In this document: piece by piece, positions 7,938 to 16,452 of the stretch
Numbering within the stretch: the first letter of the stretch is position 1
How the letters are laid out: each line of letters opens with the position of its first letter
NCBI RefSeq assembly: GCF_000308635.1
Contig: NZ_BAGD01000281.1
Location: 166,042 to 230,041, forward strand
Direction of reading: 5' to 3'
Origin: Nocardia otitidiscaviarum NBRC 14405
GTDB taxonomy: Bacteria; Actinomycetota; Actinomycetes; Mycobacteriales; Mycobacteriaceae
DNA length: 64,000 nucleotides
Made by a program: the position numbers and the translations under genes
The notes under the pieces: model-generated
The model's database searches: none
The model's input: the letters and a program-made list of their open reading frames with translations, nothing else
Told to the model about the DNA's origin: nothing

Positions 7938-7962
7938 ATACCCCGACTCTCGTTACCGAAAC
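7938..7962 (-). promoter_or_regulatory. SigB/SigF-type promoter (GTTT-N15-GGGTAT)
   Basis: On the minus strand GTTT (7959-7962) is followed after exactly 15 bases by GGGTAT (7938-7943). This matches the consensus recognised by SigB/SigF-family factors in actinobacteria. It lies 42 bases upstream of the sigma factor start codon, suggesting autoregulation. Confidence 0.75.
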
Positions 7963-8022
7963 GTGATCGGCGAGCGGGATCCCCGTATCGGTTGTCGTGG
8001 CGAGGCGCGCGCGAATCACTGC

Positions 8023-8034
8023 TATACACGGGGC
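8023..8034 (+). promoter_or_regulatory. Putative -10 element for a leaderless transcript
   Basis: TATACA (8023-8028) ends six bases before the ATG at 8035, a spacing that would place the transcript start at the start codon. The region is shared with the divergent sigma factor promoter. Confidence 0.4.
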
Positions 8035-8538
8035 ATGTCCGAAGGACCTGAGCCGCGAGCGGCGTTCGACGCGCTCGTCGCCGCCGCCGACGCGCCGATC
8101 GTCATCGTGACCGCGGCCGTCGACGACGAGCGGGCGGGCTGTGTGGTGGGGTTCGCCACGCAGGTCGCCATCGAACCCCCGCGCTTCCTGGTGTGCGTCT
8201 CCAGGGCCAATCACACCTACGGTGTCGCGCGGCGGGCGCACCATCTCGGAGTTCATCTGGTGGATCGCGAGAATATCGCTCTCGCGCAGTTGTTCGGGGC
8301 CGAAACCGGGGACGAGATGGACAAGTTCAGCTGGTGCCGGTGGTATGTGGGGCCGCACGGCGCGCCCCTGCTCGAGGAGGCCGCCGCCTGGTTCGTCGGC
8401 AGGGTGGTGGCGCGCCACGACTTCGGCGATCACGAGGGGGTGGTGCTGGCACCGGAGTACGGGGCGGGACCCGGCGCGCCGGTGACCGCGCTGCGCTACC
8501 ACGACGTCGCCGATCTCGAACCGGGACATCCCAGCTGA
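8035..8538 (+). CDS. Flavin-reductase-like FMN-binding domain protein
   Basis: A 167-residue protein of the flavin reductase-like domain family (split beta-barrel). APIVIVTAAVDDERAGCVVGFATQVAIEPPRF (about 22-53) is the typical first block, followed by LVCVSRANHTYGVARRAHHLGVHLV and LAQLFGAETGDEMDKF (about 85-100). Family members bind FMN and reduce it with NAD(P)H or hold it for a partner oxygenase. No ribosome binding site is seen, and a -10-like element lies directly upstream, so leaderless translation is likely. It diverges from the sigma factor gene. No partner monooxygenase is adjacent, so its role is open. Confidence 0.85.
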   Translation: MSEGPEPRAAFDALVAAADAPIVIVTAAVDDERAGCVVGFATQVAIEPPRFLVCVSRANHTYGVARRAHHLGVHLVDRENIALAQLFGAETGDEMDKFSWCRWYVGPHGAPLLEEAAAWFVGRVVARHDFGDHEGVVLAPEYGAGPGAPVTALRYHDVADLEPGHPS

Positions 8539-8561
8539 GAATGCCTGTGGCGCAAGGAGGG

Positions 8562-9005
8562 TCACTCCATCCCGTGCGCCTGCGCCACCAGATCGAAGAA
8601 CACCCACACCCCGCCCCGGTCGTAAGATTCCGGAGCCTCCGAGCCGCCCAGGAACGGATACGGCGTGGCGATGTACACCTCGTCGGGCGCCAGTGCGCCC
8701 AGGCGGGCCCGAATCGCCGAAACATGGTGCGGCTGTAGCACATACGTCACCACATCCGGATCGAACAGGACGCGGTCCACGAAATCGGCGATCTCGGCGA
8801 ACGGGCCGTAGACCTTGACTCCCGGACTGTAGGGATCGAGCAACCCGTACTCGCCGGTCCGGGTGCTCATGAGGAAGGCGTGCCCCAGATCCGAGTACCC
8901 CACCACCGTGTCGAACCGCGGGTAGTGCGGTGCCCACGCGGGCATCACCCGGTCGAAGCGGACGGGGTCGAGCAATCGGAAGGGCACGCTGGTCACCGCG
9001 CCCAT
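8562..9005 (-). CDS. DUF1851/Tdi1-immunity-like domain protein
   Basis: A 147-residue soluble protein. The order DTVVGYSDLGHAFLMSTRTGEYGLLDP (about 38-65), then an acidic helix and the C-terminal WVFFDLVAQAHGME, is like the DUF1851 family, which includes the immunity protein Tdi1 of type VI toxins and many stand-alone proteins of unknown role in actinobacteria. No toxin gene is adjacent. The ATG at 9005 is preferred over an upstream extension because the protein then begins at the conserved part. It is 16 bases from the end of the MFS gene on the same strand. Confidence 0.55.
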   Translation of the reverse strand: MGAVTSVPFRLLDPVRFDRVMPAWAPHYPRFDTVVGYSDLGHAFLMSTRTGEYGLLDPYSPGVKVYGPFAEIADFVDRVLFDPDVVTYVLQPHHVSAIRARLGALAPDEVYIATPYPFLGGSEAPESYDRGGVWVFFDLVAQAHGME

Positions 9006-9021
9006 CCAACCAGAGCGGCCG

Positions 9022-10269
9022 TCAGTCCCCGGCGGGCGGGCCGTGGCGGCGCAGCGCCCGCGGCAGGGCGACCGCCACCGCCGCCGTGACCAGCGTGCCA
9101 CCCGCCCCCGCGACCACCAGCGTGGTGCGGGGATCGGTGGCATCGAGCAGCAGACCGCCGCCGACATACGACAGCGCGGCGGCGATTCCGATGGCGCCGT
9201 ACAGATTTCCGAACACCCGGCCGAGCATGCCGTCGGGCACCAGCCGCTGGATCAGGGTGCTGGATGCCACGTCCATGCCCGCGATACCGAGGCCCCGCAC
9301 CGCCTGCACGGTGAACGCGGCGGCCACCGACCAGGCCAGTCCGGTGAGCAGATTCCCGGCGCTGCTGACCAGGAAACCGCCGATGAGCAGTGCGGTCATC
9401 GACATACGGGTGCTCAGGCGGCCGATCAGCGCGTAACCGATCAGCAGCCCGATGCCCACCGCGCCCAGCAGCAGGCCCACCGCGGCGTCGCCGGAACCCA
9501 GGGTCTGCGTGGCCAGCAGTACCAGGGCCACATCGTCCACGCCGTTGCACGCCACCACCGCACAGAAGCCGAGCGCAACGATCCGCACCACCGGGGTGCG
9601 CAGGATGTAGCGCAGGCCGGTCCGGGCCTCGGTCAGCAGCGAACCCGGGTCCCCGTCCGCCGGGGTCGGCGGCATCGGCCGGGTGGCGAGCAGGACCAGC
9701 GCCGACAGCAGGAACGAGGCCGCGTCGACCAGCAGCACACCCCGAATGCCGAGGAAGGGCAGCAGGGCGGCGGCCAGCAGCGGGCCGAACGCCTCGGCGG
9801 CATTGGCCCCGAATCCGATGGTGGAGTTCGCGGTCGCCAGATCCTTGTCCGCCACCATGGCGGGCACCGCGGACCGGGAGGCGGGCTGGAAGATGTTCGA
9901 TGCGACGGACCGCGCCGCCACCAGCGCCAGCAGCAGCGGCAGCGGCGGCAGGGACAGCGCGATCAGCAGGACCAGCACGCCCTGCGCCACCTCGCAGCCG
10001 ATCATGAGGCGGCGGCGGTCGAAGCGGTCGCTGAGCGCACCGGTGAGCGGACTCAGCAGGGAGGGCACGAAATCGCCGACGAGCAGCAGCAGCGCCACCG
10101 CCAACCCCTGCCCGGTGGTGTGCGCGACGTGCAGCATGAGCGCGACCAGGCTCATGGAGTCGCCCGCATAGGACACCACCCGCGCCGTGAACAGCGCGCC
10201 GAGCGGGCGGTTGGTGCGCAGCAGTCGCAGCGCGCGGCCGCGCTGCGCGGTCGGCGCGGGGGTCGGCAT
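9022..10269 (-). CDS. MFS transporter, enterobactin/macrolide-exporter-like
   Basis: A 415-residue integral membrane protein with about 12 hydrophobic segments. Typical blocks are LFTARVVSYAGDSMSLVALML in the first helix region and SPLTGALSDRFDRRRLMI (about residues 65-82), the conserved MFS loop 2-3 motif. It resembles exporters of the EntS/macrolide type with no long soluble domains. The substrate is unknown; drugs or siderophores are typical. The ATG at 10269 is chosen because the 59 extra residues in front are Arg/Pro-rich and not transporter-like. Transcribed divergently from the secreted-protein gene at 10480. Confidence 0.85.
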   Translation of the reverse strand: MPTPAPTAQRGRALRLLRTNRPLGALFTARVVSYAGDSMSLVALMLHVAHTTGQGLAVALLLLVGDFVPSLLSPLTGALSDRFDRRRLMIGCEVAQGVLVLLIALSLPPLPLLLALVAARSVASNIFQPASRSAVPAMVADKDLATANSTIGFGANAAEAFGPLLAAALLPFLGIRGVLLVDAASFLLSALVLLATRPMPPTPADGDPGSLLTEARTGLRYILRTPVVRIVALGFCAVVACNGVDDVALVLLATQTLGSGDAAVGLLLGAVGIGLLIGYALIGRLSTRMSMTALLIGGFLVSSAGNLLTGLAWSVAAAFTVQAVRGLGIAGMDVASSTLIQRLVPDGMLGRVFGNLYGAIGIAAALSYVGGGLLLDATDPRTTLVVAGAGGTLVTAAVAVALPRALRRHGPPAGD

Positions 10270-10479
10270 GCGGATGGGCCTCCACCGGATCGGATCTCTC
10301 GCCACGGCGGGCACGCCCCGGCAGCGCCCCATGGTGCCCCGGGGGTCGAATGTCACGCAATCGATTTCCGGATTCGGCGGTGCGCGCCTGCGCAACAACC
10401 GCGCACCGGTCGGATACCCTGCGAGCCGATTCGAAGATCTGGCCACGATTGACCCGGGTTCACCGAAAGGCGGGGCACG

Positions 10480-10920
10480 ATGAGCGGATTCGACACTTCA
10501 CGCCTGATGGCCGGCACCGCGTGCGCGGCAGCCTGTCTGGCACTACCGGCGGTCATCGCCCCGCACGCGCAGGCGGCGGTCTCACCGACACTGTCGGTGA
10601 CGATGGGAGGTTCCGCGCTCGGCGCGGCCAGACTAGCGGCGGTCGGCTGCCCGCAGACCGCGACGGCCCGGGTGACCATGCCCGACGGCAGCCCGGTCAC
10701 CGGCGGCTTCGTCGACTTCTTCAGCCGCCTCCCCGGTGTAGCCGGCAATACCGTCGGCACCGCCCCGGTGCACGACGGCACCGCCAGCATCCCGTGGGTT
10801 CCCGATATCGACGGCCAGCACATCGTCAGCGGCGTCTACTACGGCGGCCCCGCCCACGTCCGCACCACCGCCGGCTACACCACCATCACCACGGTCGACA
10901 CCGGCGGCGTCTGCGCCTGA
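10480..10920 (+). CDS. Secreted Ig-like domain protein
   Basis: A 146-residue protein with an N-terminal signal peptide (about residues 1-34, hydrophobic core ACAAACLALPAVIA and a cleavage-like AQAA). The mature part, about 110 residues, looks like one bacterial Ig-like domain: ATARVTMPDGSPVTGGFVDFF, GTAPVHDGTASIPWVP and VSGVYYGGPAHVRTT have the strand order of Big_5/invasin-type repeats, with Cys residues near the start and end that may form a disulfide. Nothing catalytic is visible. GAAAGGCGGGG precedes the ATG. A strong hairpin follows the stop. Function unknown; surface or extracellular. Confidence 0.75.
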   Translation: MSGFDTSRLMAGTACAAACLALPAVIAPHAQAAVSPTLSVTMGGSALGAARLAAVGCPQTATARVTMPDGSPVTGGFVDFFSRLPGVAGNTVGTAPVHDGTASIPWVPDIDGQHIVSGVYYGGPAHVRTTAGYTTITTVDTGGVCA

Positions 10921-10943
10921 CCGACACCGACATCGACATCACA

Positions 10944-10975
10944 AACGCGCCGCGGGGCACCATCCGCGGCGCGTT
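10944..10975 (+). terminator. Hairpin terminator after the secreted Ig-like gene
   Basis: A perfect 12-base inverted repeat (10944-10955 and 10964-10975) with an eight-base loop lies 24 bases after the stop codon. There is no long T-run, which is common for actinobacterial terminators. Confidence 0.6.
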
Positions 10976-11082
10976 CGCGTTGCGGGCGGTGACGCCGAAA
11001 CAGGGGCGGATGTCCGATAGCGTGGGCCGGGTCGTGTCCCTACTGTCGGTGCTTCGGGTCGGGATCCAGGGAAAGGAAACGG

Positions 11083-11553
11083 ATGAAGGTGCGTGGCAGG
11101 GCCTGGGGTGCGAGTGTGGCTGCCGGTGTGATGGCAATGGCGGCAATGGTGTTCGGCGGGGCAGGAAGTGCCGCGGCCGATCTTCCCAGCAGCCAGGTGG
11201 ATATGCGATGTGTCGGCATCAGCCCCAATATCGTGGACCTGCCCTACAGCTCGCAGGTGATCGTCTCGTATCTCTACGACGAGTCGGGCTTCCCGTACAT
11301 CACCGTCCACACCGGCGCGAGCCTGTGGGGCTACCACACGACCGCGACGCTGCGCTGGACGAATCTGGCCACCGATGCGTCGGGCACAGTGACCGGAGAC
11401 TCGCCGGTGTCCTCCTTCTTCGGCACCGGCGGCACCGTCTATTTCCGCGAGCCCACGGGTCCGGGGCCGGTTCGACTCGACCTCACGGTGGTGAACTCCG
11501 GTCTGGTGCCGGTTCCCCCGGTGAACTGTTCGGGGACCATCGACATCCACTAG
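11083..11553 (+). CDS. Secreted protein of unknown function
   Basis: A 156-residue protein with a signal peptide (about 1-32: a basic start, hydrophobic AAGVMAMAAMVFGGAG and a SAAAD cleavage site). The mature region of about 124 residues is rich in beta-forming segments (SSQVIVSYLYDES, VRLDLTVVNSG), with two Cys (in DMRCVG and PVNCSG) placed to form one disulfide. No catalytic motif is seen and I do not recognise a family. Expressed alone; the preceding gene ends in a terminator and the next gene converges. Confidence 0.7.
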   Translation: MKVRGRAWGASVAAGVMAMAAMVFGGAGSAAADLPSSQVDMRCVGISPNIVDLPYSSQVIVSYLYDESGFPYITVHTGASLWGYHTTATLRWTNLATDASGTVTGDSPVSSFFGTGGTVYFREPTGPGPVRLDLTVVNSGLVPVPPVNCSGTIDIH

Positions 11554-11682
11554 CCGCAGTCCGTGTTCGACGAGGGCCCGGTCCACACGGACCAGGCCTT
11601 CGTCGCGTTCGCAGCCGAACTCGTGAACGACAGGATCGGGGCCGGAGCGAGAGCGGGTGCGCCTGTTCCGATAGGAGGACGG

Positions 11683-12312
11683 TCAGTCGGGCCCGCCCGC
11701 CGCCGATGCGGCGATGATGGCGGGGAGGTAGGTGCGTGCGAAGTGGCGTGCCTGATCGTCGTCGTCGATCGGCAGGGAGTCGCTCGGGACCATCAGGAAC
11801 GAGGCGCTGACGCGGATCAACATGTCGGCAGCGCGCAGCGCTCCGTCGAGGGGGAGGGACTCCCCGGTCAGCGCCATCGCGACGGCTGCCCGAATGGGCT
11901 CCATGGTGGCGAGATGGTCGGACAGGAAGGAACTGAGCGTTTCGGGCTCGAACTGGCGGAGCGCGGCCATGAGGGGGTGGTGCCGGGCCTCGTGCATGCC
12001 CAGGACGAAGGCTTCGATCGCCTTCTCCTCGGGCGATGACTTGGCGAGAATCCGGCTGCTGACGGTGAGGAAGAACGACACCACTTCACGGATCACGACC
12101 TGGCGGACGATCTCGTCCTTGTCGCCGAGTCGGCGGTAGATGGTGGGGCGCGATACCTCGGCACGCCGGGCGATATCGCCGACCGAGGTGCGTCGGAAGC
12201 CGTGCTCGACGAATTCGGTACGGGCTGCGTCGAGCAGTCGGCCCTGTTCCACGTCGGTCGTGAGCAGCCCGGATCCGAAGAGTTGCTCGACGTCCATACC
12301 CATGTGCGTCAT
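11683..12312 (-). CDS. TetR-family regulator (mce island, paralogue 1)
   Basis: About 209 residues. The N-terminal helix-turn-helix is RLLDAARTEFVEHGFRRTSVGDIARRAEVSRPTIYRRLGDKDEIVRQVV (about 22-70). The C-terminal ligand domain is close along its length to the TetR at 23469: both contain AFVLG, ALR-FEPET, GALRAADML/AVRAADLM and LPID-DD-AR. The two thus flank the mce island as duplicates. It diverges from the ABC1 kinase gene with a gap of about 98 bases. Several ATG codons lie close together (12312, 12303, 12297) with no clear ribosome binding site, so the start is uncertain. Probable role: repression of the neighbouring lipid-related genes. Confidence 0.88.
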   Translation of the reverse strand: MTHMGMDVEQLFGSGLLTTDVEQGRLLDAARTEFVEHGFRRTSVGDIARRAEVSRPTIYRRLGDKDEIVRQVVIREVVSFFLTVSSRILAKSSPEEKAIEAFVLGMHEARHHPLMAALRQFEPETLSSFLSDHLATMEPIRAAVAMALTGESLPLDGALRAADMLIRVSASFLMVPSDSLPIDDDDQARHFARTYLPAIIAASAAGGPD

Positions 12313-12410
12313 ATGGGGGAGATTATCGTTCGCAAGTCGGTAACCCGCTACGGGAAGAGGTTTTCGTCTCATTGATCGCCGCAATCCAGTTGTCACGTCA
12401 TACTTGTCCG

Positions 12411-13847
12411 ATGACGAGGGCGTCACGATCGCGCGCGGGACGCGCGGCCCGGTTCGGCGGTGCGGTGGGCGCCGAAGCGGCGAAACTCGCTGTTCACCAG
12501 GCCGTGGGCGTGGTCAGCCCGGGCGCGTCCGCGGATCGCGCCGGGCAGTTCCCCGCCCTCCTCGCGGATCGCCTGGTCGTCGTGCTCGGAAGTCTGCGCG
12601 GTGTCGCGATGAAGCTGGGGCAGTTGCTGTCGCTGATCGACGCGGGCCTGCTGCCGCCGAGCGAGCGCGAGTTGTTCCAAGAGACGTTGGCGCGTCTGCA
12701 GGACAGTGCTCCGGTGGTGCCGTGGCCCCGGATGCGCGCCCATCTGGAGGCGGAACTCGGCGGGAGATCGGCCGCGGTCTTCGCCGAATTCGATCCCGAA
12801 CCGGTCGCCGCGGCGTCCATCGGGCAGGTGTACCGGGCACGACTGGCCGACGGGCGTGACGTGGCGGTCAAGGTGCAGTACCCCGATATCGAGGCGGCGG
12901 TCCGGGCGGACCTGAAGAATCTGCGCACGCTGCTGAGCGTTTATCGACTGATCCATCCGGCGCTCGACACGGCCGCACTGGCCGACGAACTGGAGGCCCG
13001 GATCGGGGAGGAACTGGACTACCGGCTGGAGGCGGCCAATACGCTGCGGCTGGCTGCGGCATACCGGGATCATCCCTTCGTTCGGATACCGGACGTGGTG
13101 TCCGAGCTGTGCACCTCTCGGGTACTGGTGACGGACTACCTGTCCGGACGTCCGCTGCGCGAGGCGTATTCCGCGCCGCCGGCCGAGCGTGACCGGATTG
13201 CCGAGATCCTTTTCAGATTCTATTGCGGCACACCCTATTTCCTGCGGTTCTACAGTGCCGACCCGCATCCGGGGAACGTGCTGCTCCGCGACGACGGTAC
13301 GGTCGGATTCATCGACTTCGGCCTGTGCAAGGCCGTGGACGCCGATACGGCCGAGACCGAACTGGCGGCGCTGCGCGCGGGAATCGACGGCGACAGCGAG
13401 CGGATCGTCGCGCTCATGGAAGCCCGCGGGTTCGCCTCGCGATCGTCGGTGTCGCGCGACGAGGCGTACGCGACACTGCTGCGTGTCTTCGGCTGGTACC
13501 TGCGCGACGGCGAGGTGTCCTTCACACCCGCTGTCGCCAACGATCTGGTGGCGCTGCTGGGGTTCGGGGCGAACCGGACAGGATCGGTGCGGTCGTTCAA
13601 CCTGCCCGCCGAACAGCTCTTGCGCGGGCGCACCGAGTTGCAGCTGGTCGCGATGCTGGGGCAGCTGCGGCCTCGGACGAATCTGCACGTGGTCGCCCGC
13701 GAATGGATCTTCGGCGAGGAACCGGGTACCGAGCTGGGGCGGGCACATCGCGATTGGCGTGAGTGTCAGCGGGTGGGCAGTGCGCCGTCCAGCCCACCGA
13801 CCTCGGAGACCTGCCAATCCGCATCGCGGTCCACCGAGACCCGGTAG
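12411..13847 (+). CDS. ABC1/AarF (UbiB-family) atypical kinase
   Basis: A 478-residue protein of the ABC1/ADCK/UbiB family. Diagnostic motifs in order: KLGQ in the N-terminal KxGQ block (about residue 67), SIGQVYRA in the Ala/Gly-rich loop (about 135), AVKVQYP with the ATP-binding Lys (about 151), EELDY (ExD, about 200), DPHPGN catalytic loop (about 283) and IDFG (about 300). Members act as ATPases or kinases tied to quinone or lipid homeostasis at membranes. The ATG at 12411 is chosen over a TTG upstream. Its 3' end overlaps the convergent Mce-associated gene by 82 bases, so the two transcripts are antisense there. Confidence 0.9.
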   Translation: MTRASRSRAGRAARFGGAVGAEAAKLAVHQAVGVVSPGASADRAGQFPALLADRLVVVLGSLRGVAMKLGQLLSLIDAGLLPPSERELFQETLARLQDSAPVVPWPRMRAHLEAELGGRSAAVFAEFDPEPVAAASIGQVYRARLADGRDVAVKVQYPDIEAAVRADLKNLRTLLSVYRLIHPALDTAALADELEARIGEELDYRLEAANTLRLAAAYRDHPFVRIPDVVSELCTSRVLVTDYLSGRPLREAYSAPPAERDRIAEILFRFYCGTPYFLRFYSADPHPGNVLLRDDGTVGFIDFGLCKAVDADTAETELAALRAGIDGDSERIVALMEARGFASRSSVSRDEAYATLLRVFGWYLRDGEVSFTPAVANDLVALLGFGANRTGSVRSFNLPAEQLLRGRTELQLVAMLGQLRPRTNLHVVAREWIFGEEPGTELGRAHRDWRECQRVGSAPSSPPTSETCQSASRSTETR

Positions 13848-14380
13848 GTGACGGTGGTGCGCGCCCCGTCCGGGGTCTGCGCGCTGGTCGAATTGACATC
13901 GAGGAATACCTCGACCTGGTAGATGCCGCCCGATTCGGAACTCACCTTCGCCGCGATGGGCGTGGCGGTGGAGGTCCAGCGCAGCGGTGTGAGCAGTTCC
14001 CGTAGCGCCGGTCCGGTCGCGTCGAACTTGCTGGCCAGCTGTGGTGCGGTGCCGTCCTTGAGCTTGGCCAGCCAGGCGGGGAAGTCCTGGTAGTCGATGG
14101 TCGAGGCGCCCACCGCGTAGTCGGTCGCGACCTGTTCGGCGTGGCGGCGTCGGTCGTCGCCGGCGGCGCGCTCGTCGAGTTCGTGGCGCGCGGTCCACCA
14201 CAGGATCGCGAAAACGGCGGTGGCGGTCACGAGTACGGCGGCGATCCCCGAGCGCGCGAGGGCTCTCAGCGGTATCGACACCGCACGTGGGCCGGGTCGG
14301 GCATCACGGTCGGCGGCAGCCTGCTCGGCGGCGTCCCGGGTCGGTGTGGTGTCGGTGGGGTCGGTCATGGCTGTTCCCAT
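13766..14380 (-). CDS. Mce-associated membrane protein
   Basis: A 204-residue protein with a cytoplasmic N-terminus of about 45 residues, one membrane segment (GIAAVLVTATAVFAILWW, about 45-62) and an extracytoplasmic domain containing DYQDFPAWLAKLKDGTAPQLASKF and a C-terminal YRVSVDRDADWQVSEVGGLDG. This layout is that of the Mce-associated (Mas/Mam) proteins encoded at the end of mce operons, which stabilise the Mce complex. It follows mceF by six bases. Its end overlaps the convergent ABC1 kinase gene. Confidence 0.85.
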   Translation of the reverse strand: MGTAMTDPTDTTPTRDAAEQAAADRDARPGPRAVSIPLRALARSGIAAVLVTATAVFAILWWTARHELDERAAGDDRRRHAEQVATDYAVGASTIDYQDFPAWLAKLKDGTAPQLASKFDATGPALRELLTPLRWTSTATPIAAKVSSESGGIYQVEVFLDVNSTSAQTPDGARTTVTYRVSVDRDADWQVSEVGGLDGALPTR

Positions 14381-14386
14381 CTATGG

Positions 14387-15343
14387 TCAGCGGACGGAAA
14401 TCTGCAGGCGTACGGACTGGTCGCCGGTCTGCGCTAGTGCCTGGGTGAGCAGCGCGCCGATATCCAGCGCGCCCAGGACGCCCGTGGTGGCCTGCGTCAG
14501 CGGCGCCAAGACGGGCACGAGCGGCGCGAGTTCGGGACCGAGGAGACCGAGGCGGTCGGTGAGCTGGTCGAGGAACGGCGCCAGACCGGTGCCGGTGCGG
14601 TAGGCGTCGGGAAATCCCTCGCTGTGCACCAGGACATCGAGGGCGTCGACGACCTCACGGACCTTACCGCCGAAGCGGCCGAATTCCGGGCCTCCGGCCC
14701 GCAGCGACGTTCCGAGCCAGTCCAGGTCGGCACCGATGGTCTGCAGGTCGGTGAGCAGGCCGCGCAATTGCGGCTGGCGGCTGAGCAGGGTTGCGGCCAG
14801 CAGTTCGGCGGACCGGTTCACCTGCGGCAGCACCGATCCGGCGCCGTCGAGACCGGCGGTGAACGTGCTCACCAGGTCGTCGATCGCGCCGGGATCGAGC
14901 TGGGTGAGCAGATCGGTCGCCGCCTCGGCCATGCCGGGCAGGGAGAGAGGAGTCCGCACCAGGCGGGTGTCGACCTCGGCGCCGTCGGCGAGCACCGGTC
15001 CGCCCACCTCGGTCGGGGTGAATTGCAGATAGGGCTCACCGAGCGCGGACAGCGCCTCGATGCGGACGGTACTGGCGGCGGGGACGGGATGGGTGTCCTC
15101 GAGCCGCAGCCGCACCAGGACTCCCCGCCCGGCCACCTCCACCGCGGTGACCTCGCCGACCGGCACGCCCGACAGTAGAACGGGGGAATGTGGTTGCAGC
15201 CCACCGGATTCCGGAACGGACATGGTGACGTGCAGGTACTGGCGGAACCAGTCCACCCGGACGACGCCGATGGCCAGGTAGGCCGAGCCCACCACGAAGA
15301 CCGCGAGGATCGCCGTCACCGACAGCGCGGACCGCGCCGTCAT
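14387..15343 (-). CDS. mceF: MceF-type MlaD-domain protein
   Basis: A 318-residue protein with one N-terminal membrane segment (LSVTAILAVFVVGSAYLAIGVV, about 8-29) and an MCE/MlaD domain (about 38-115, VLLSGVPVGEVTAVEVAGRGVLVRL). The rest is a helical domain of the kind that forms the Mce tunnel across the periplasm. The ATG at 15343 overlaps the mceE stop by four bases. It is the sixth mce gene and ends in QSVRLQISVR without the Pro-rich tail some MceF proteins have. Part of a lipid importer. Confidence 0.9.
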   Translation of the reverse strand: MTARSALSVTAILAVFVVGSAYLAIGVVRVDWFRQYLHVTMSVPESGGLQPHSPVLLSGVPVGEVTAVEVAGRGVLVRLRLEDTHPVPAASTVRIEALSALGEPYLQFTPTEVGGPVLADGAEVDTRLVRTPLSLPGMAEAATDLLTQLDPGAIDDLVSTFTAGLDGAGSVLPQVNRSAELLAATLLSRQPQLRGLLTDLQTIGADLDWLGTSLRAGGPEFGRFGGKVREVVDALDVLVHSEGFPDAYRTGTGLAPFLDQLTDRLGLLGPELAPLVPVLAPLTQATTGVLGALDIGALLTQALAQTGDQSVRLQISVR

Positions 15344-16452
15344 CGCACGACCCCCACCATGCGCAGTGCCGCGAGAATCGCGTCCATCTCGGGCGCGGAG
15401 TCCGCCGCGGGCGTTGTCGCGGTGCGGAATTCGGTGACGTTCACGGTGGGACCGTGTTCCGCCCACGGCAGGATGCGATCGTCGAGCAAGGCGACCAGCC
15501 TGTTGAGGTTCGAGGGTGCGCTGGTGTCCAGCGGGCCGGTGGTGAACAGCAGCGGCAGGAGCGCGGCGGCCGAGGCGTCACCGGCCTGGGCCAGTGGGCT
15601 CAACCAGACCAGCGCGTCCGGCAGCGTGCCAACCGCCGGGAGCAGTCCGAGCAGGCGCACCACGGATGCGGTGGCGGTGGCGACCTGATCGGCTCCCGCC
15701 GCCGAGAAGTGCTCACGTATGGCCGACGCGTTGGCGCGGACGGCGTCGAGATCCGATGCGGTGGCGGCCAGCAGCGCGTCCACGCTGTCCAGGTGGTCGC
15801 CAAGGTCGGTGACATTGTCGGCGAACAGCGCTCGCAGGCGGGCGGTCTCACGGGGATCCGCCGGTAGCGCGGCGTTGACTTGATTGAGAATGTCCTGCAG
15901 TCGGGTGACCGTGCCACCTCGCACGAAGGCGGCCAGACCGGCCATCGTGTCCTCCACCTGAACGGCGGGGCGGGTCTGGTCCAAGGGAATCGTCGCGCCC
16001 TCCGACAGTGCGGGACCGGCGTCGCCCGCCGGGGTCTCGAGCGCGATGTACACATCACCGAGCGGCGTGTCCTGCCGCAGTTGCGCGGTGACCGCGCCGG
16101 ACAGCCGGACGTCGGCGTCGATATCCACGTCCGCCAGTACGAACCCGGGCCGGGCGGCATCGGGAGCGACCAGGGCGACGGCGGTCAGCTTTCCCACCGG
16201 CACGCCGTCGGCGACCACCCTCGCGCCGGAGGGCAGGTTCAGCGCGTCGGGGAACTGGATGTGCAGGCGGTAGGCGGGCGTGCGCACGCCACCGCTCAGC
16301 GTGGGGAGCGCCGCCGGGTCGACAGCGCATGCGGCGATGAAAACGGCTATGGCCGTGACGAAAACGATGAGCCCGAGCCGTGCCGACCGTATGCCGTGGG
16401 CCGGGCCGCAACGCTGTACCGCCGGGTAGCGCCGGTTCCGCGAGAACATCAT
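15340..16452 (-). CDS. mceE: MceE-type lipoprotein
   Basis: A 370-residue protein. A hydrophobic segment ends in a lipobox FIAAC with Cys at about 42, so it is anchored as a lipoprotein, as expected for MceE (LprK-like). The MlaD domain follows (about 60-140, LPSGARVVADGVPVGKLTAV), then a long helical region. The start is one of two adjacent ATG codons at 16452/16449 overlapping the mceD stop. It ends at the start of mceF. In the complex it forms part of the lipid-conducting needle. Confidence 0.9.
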   Translation of the reverse strand: MMFSRNRRYPAVQRCGPAHGIRSARLGLIVFVTAIAVFIAACAVDPAALPTLSGGVRTPAYRLHIQFPDALNLPSGARVVADGVPVGKLTAVALVAPDAARPGFVLADVDIDADVRLSGAVTAQLRQDTPLGDVYIALETPAGDAGPALSEGATIPLDQTRPAVQVEDTMAGLAAFVRGGTVTRLQDILNQVNAALPADPRETARLRALFADNVTDLGDHLDSVDALLAATASDLDAVRANASAIREHFSAAGADQVATATASVVRLLGLLPAVGTLPDALVWLSPLAQAGDASAAALLPLLFTTGPLDTSAPSNLNRLVALLDDRILPWAEHGPTVNVTEFRTATTPAADSAPEMDAILAALRMVGVVR

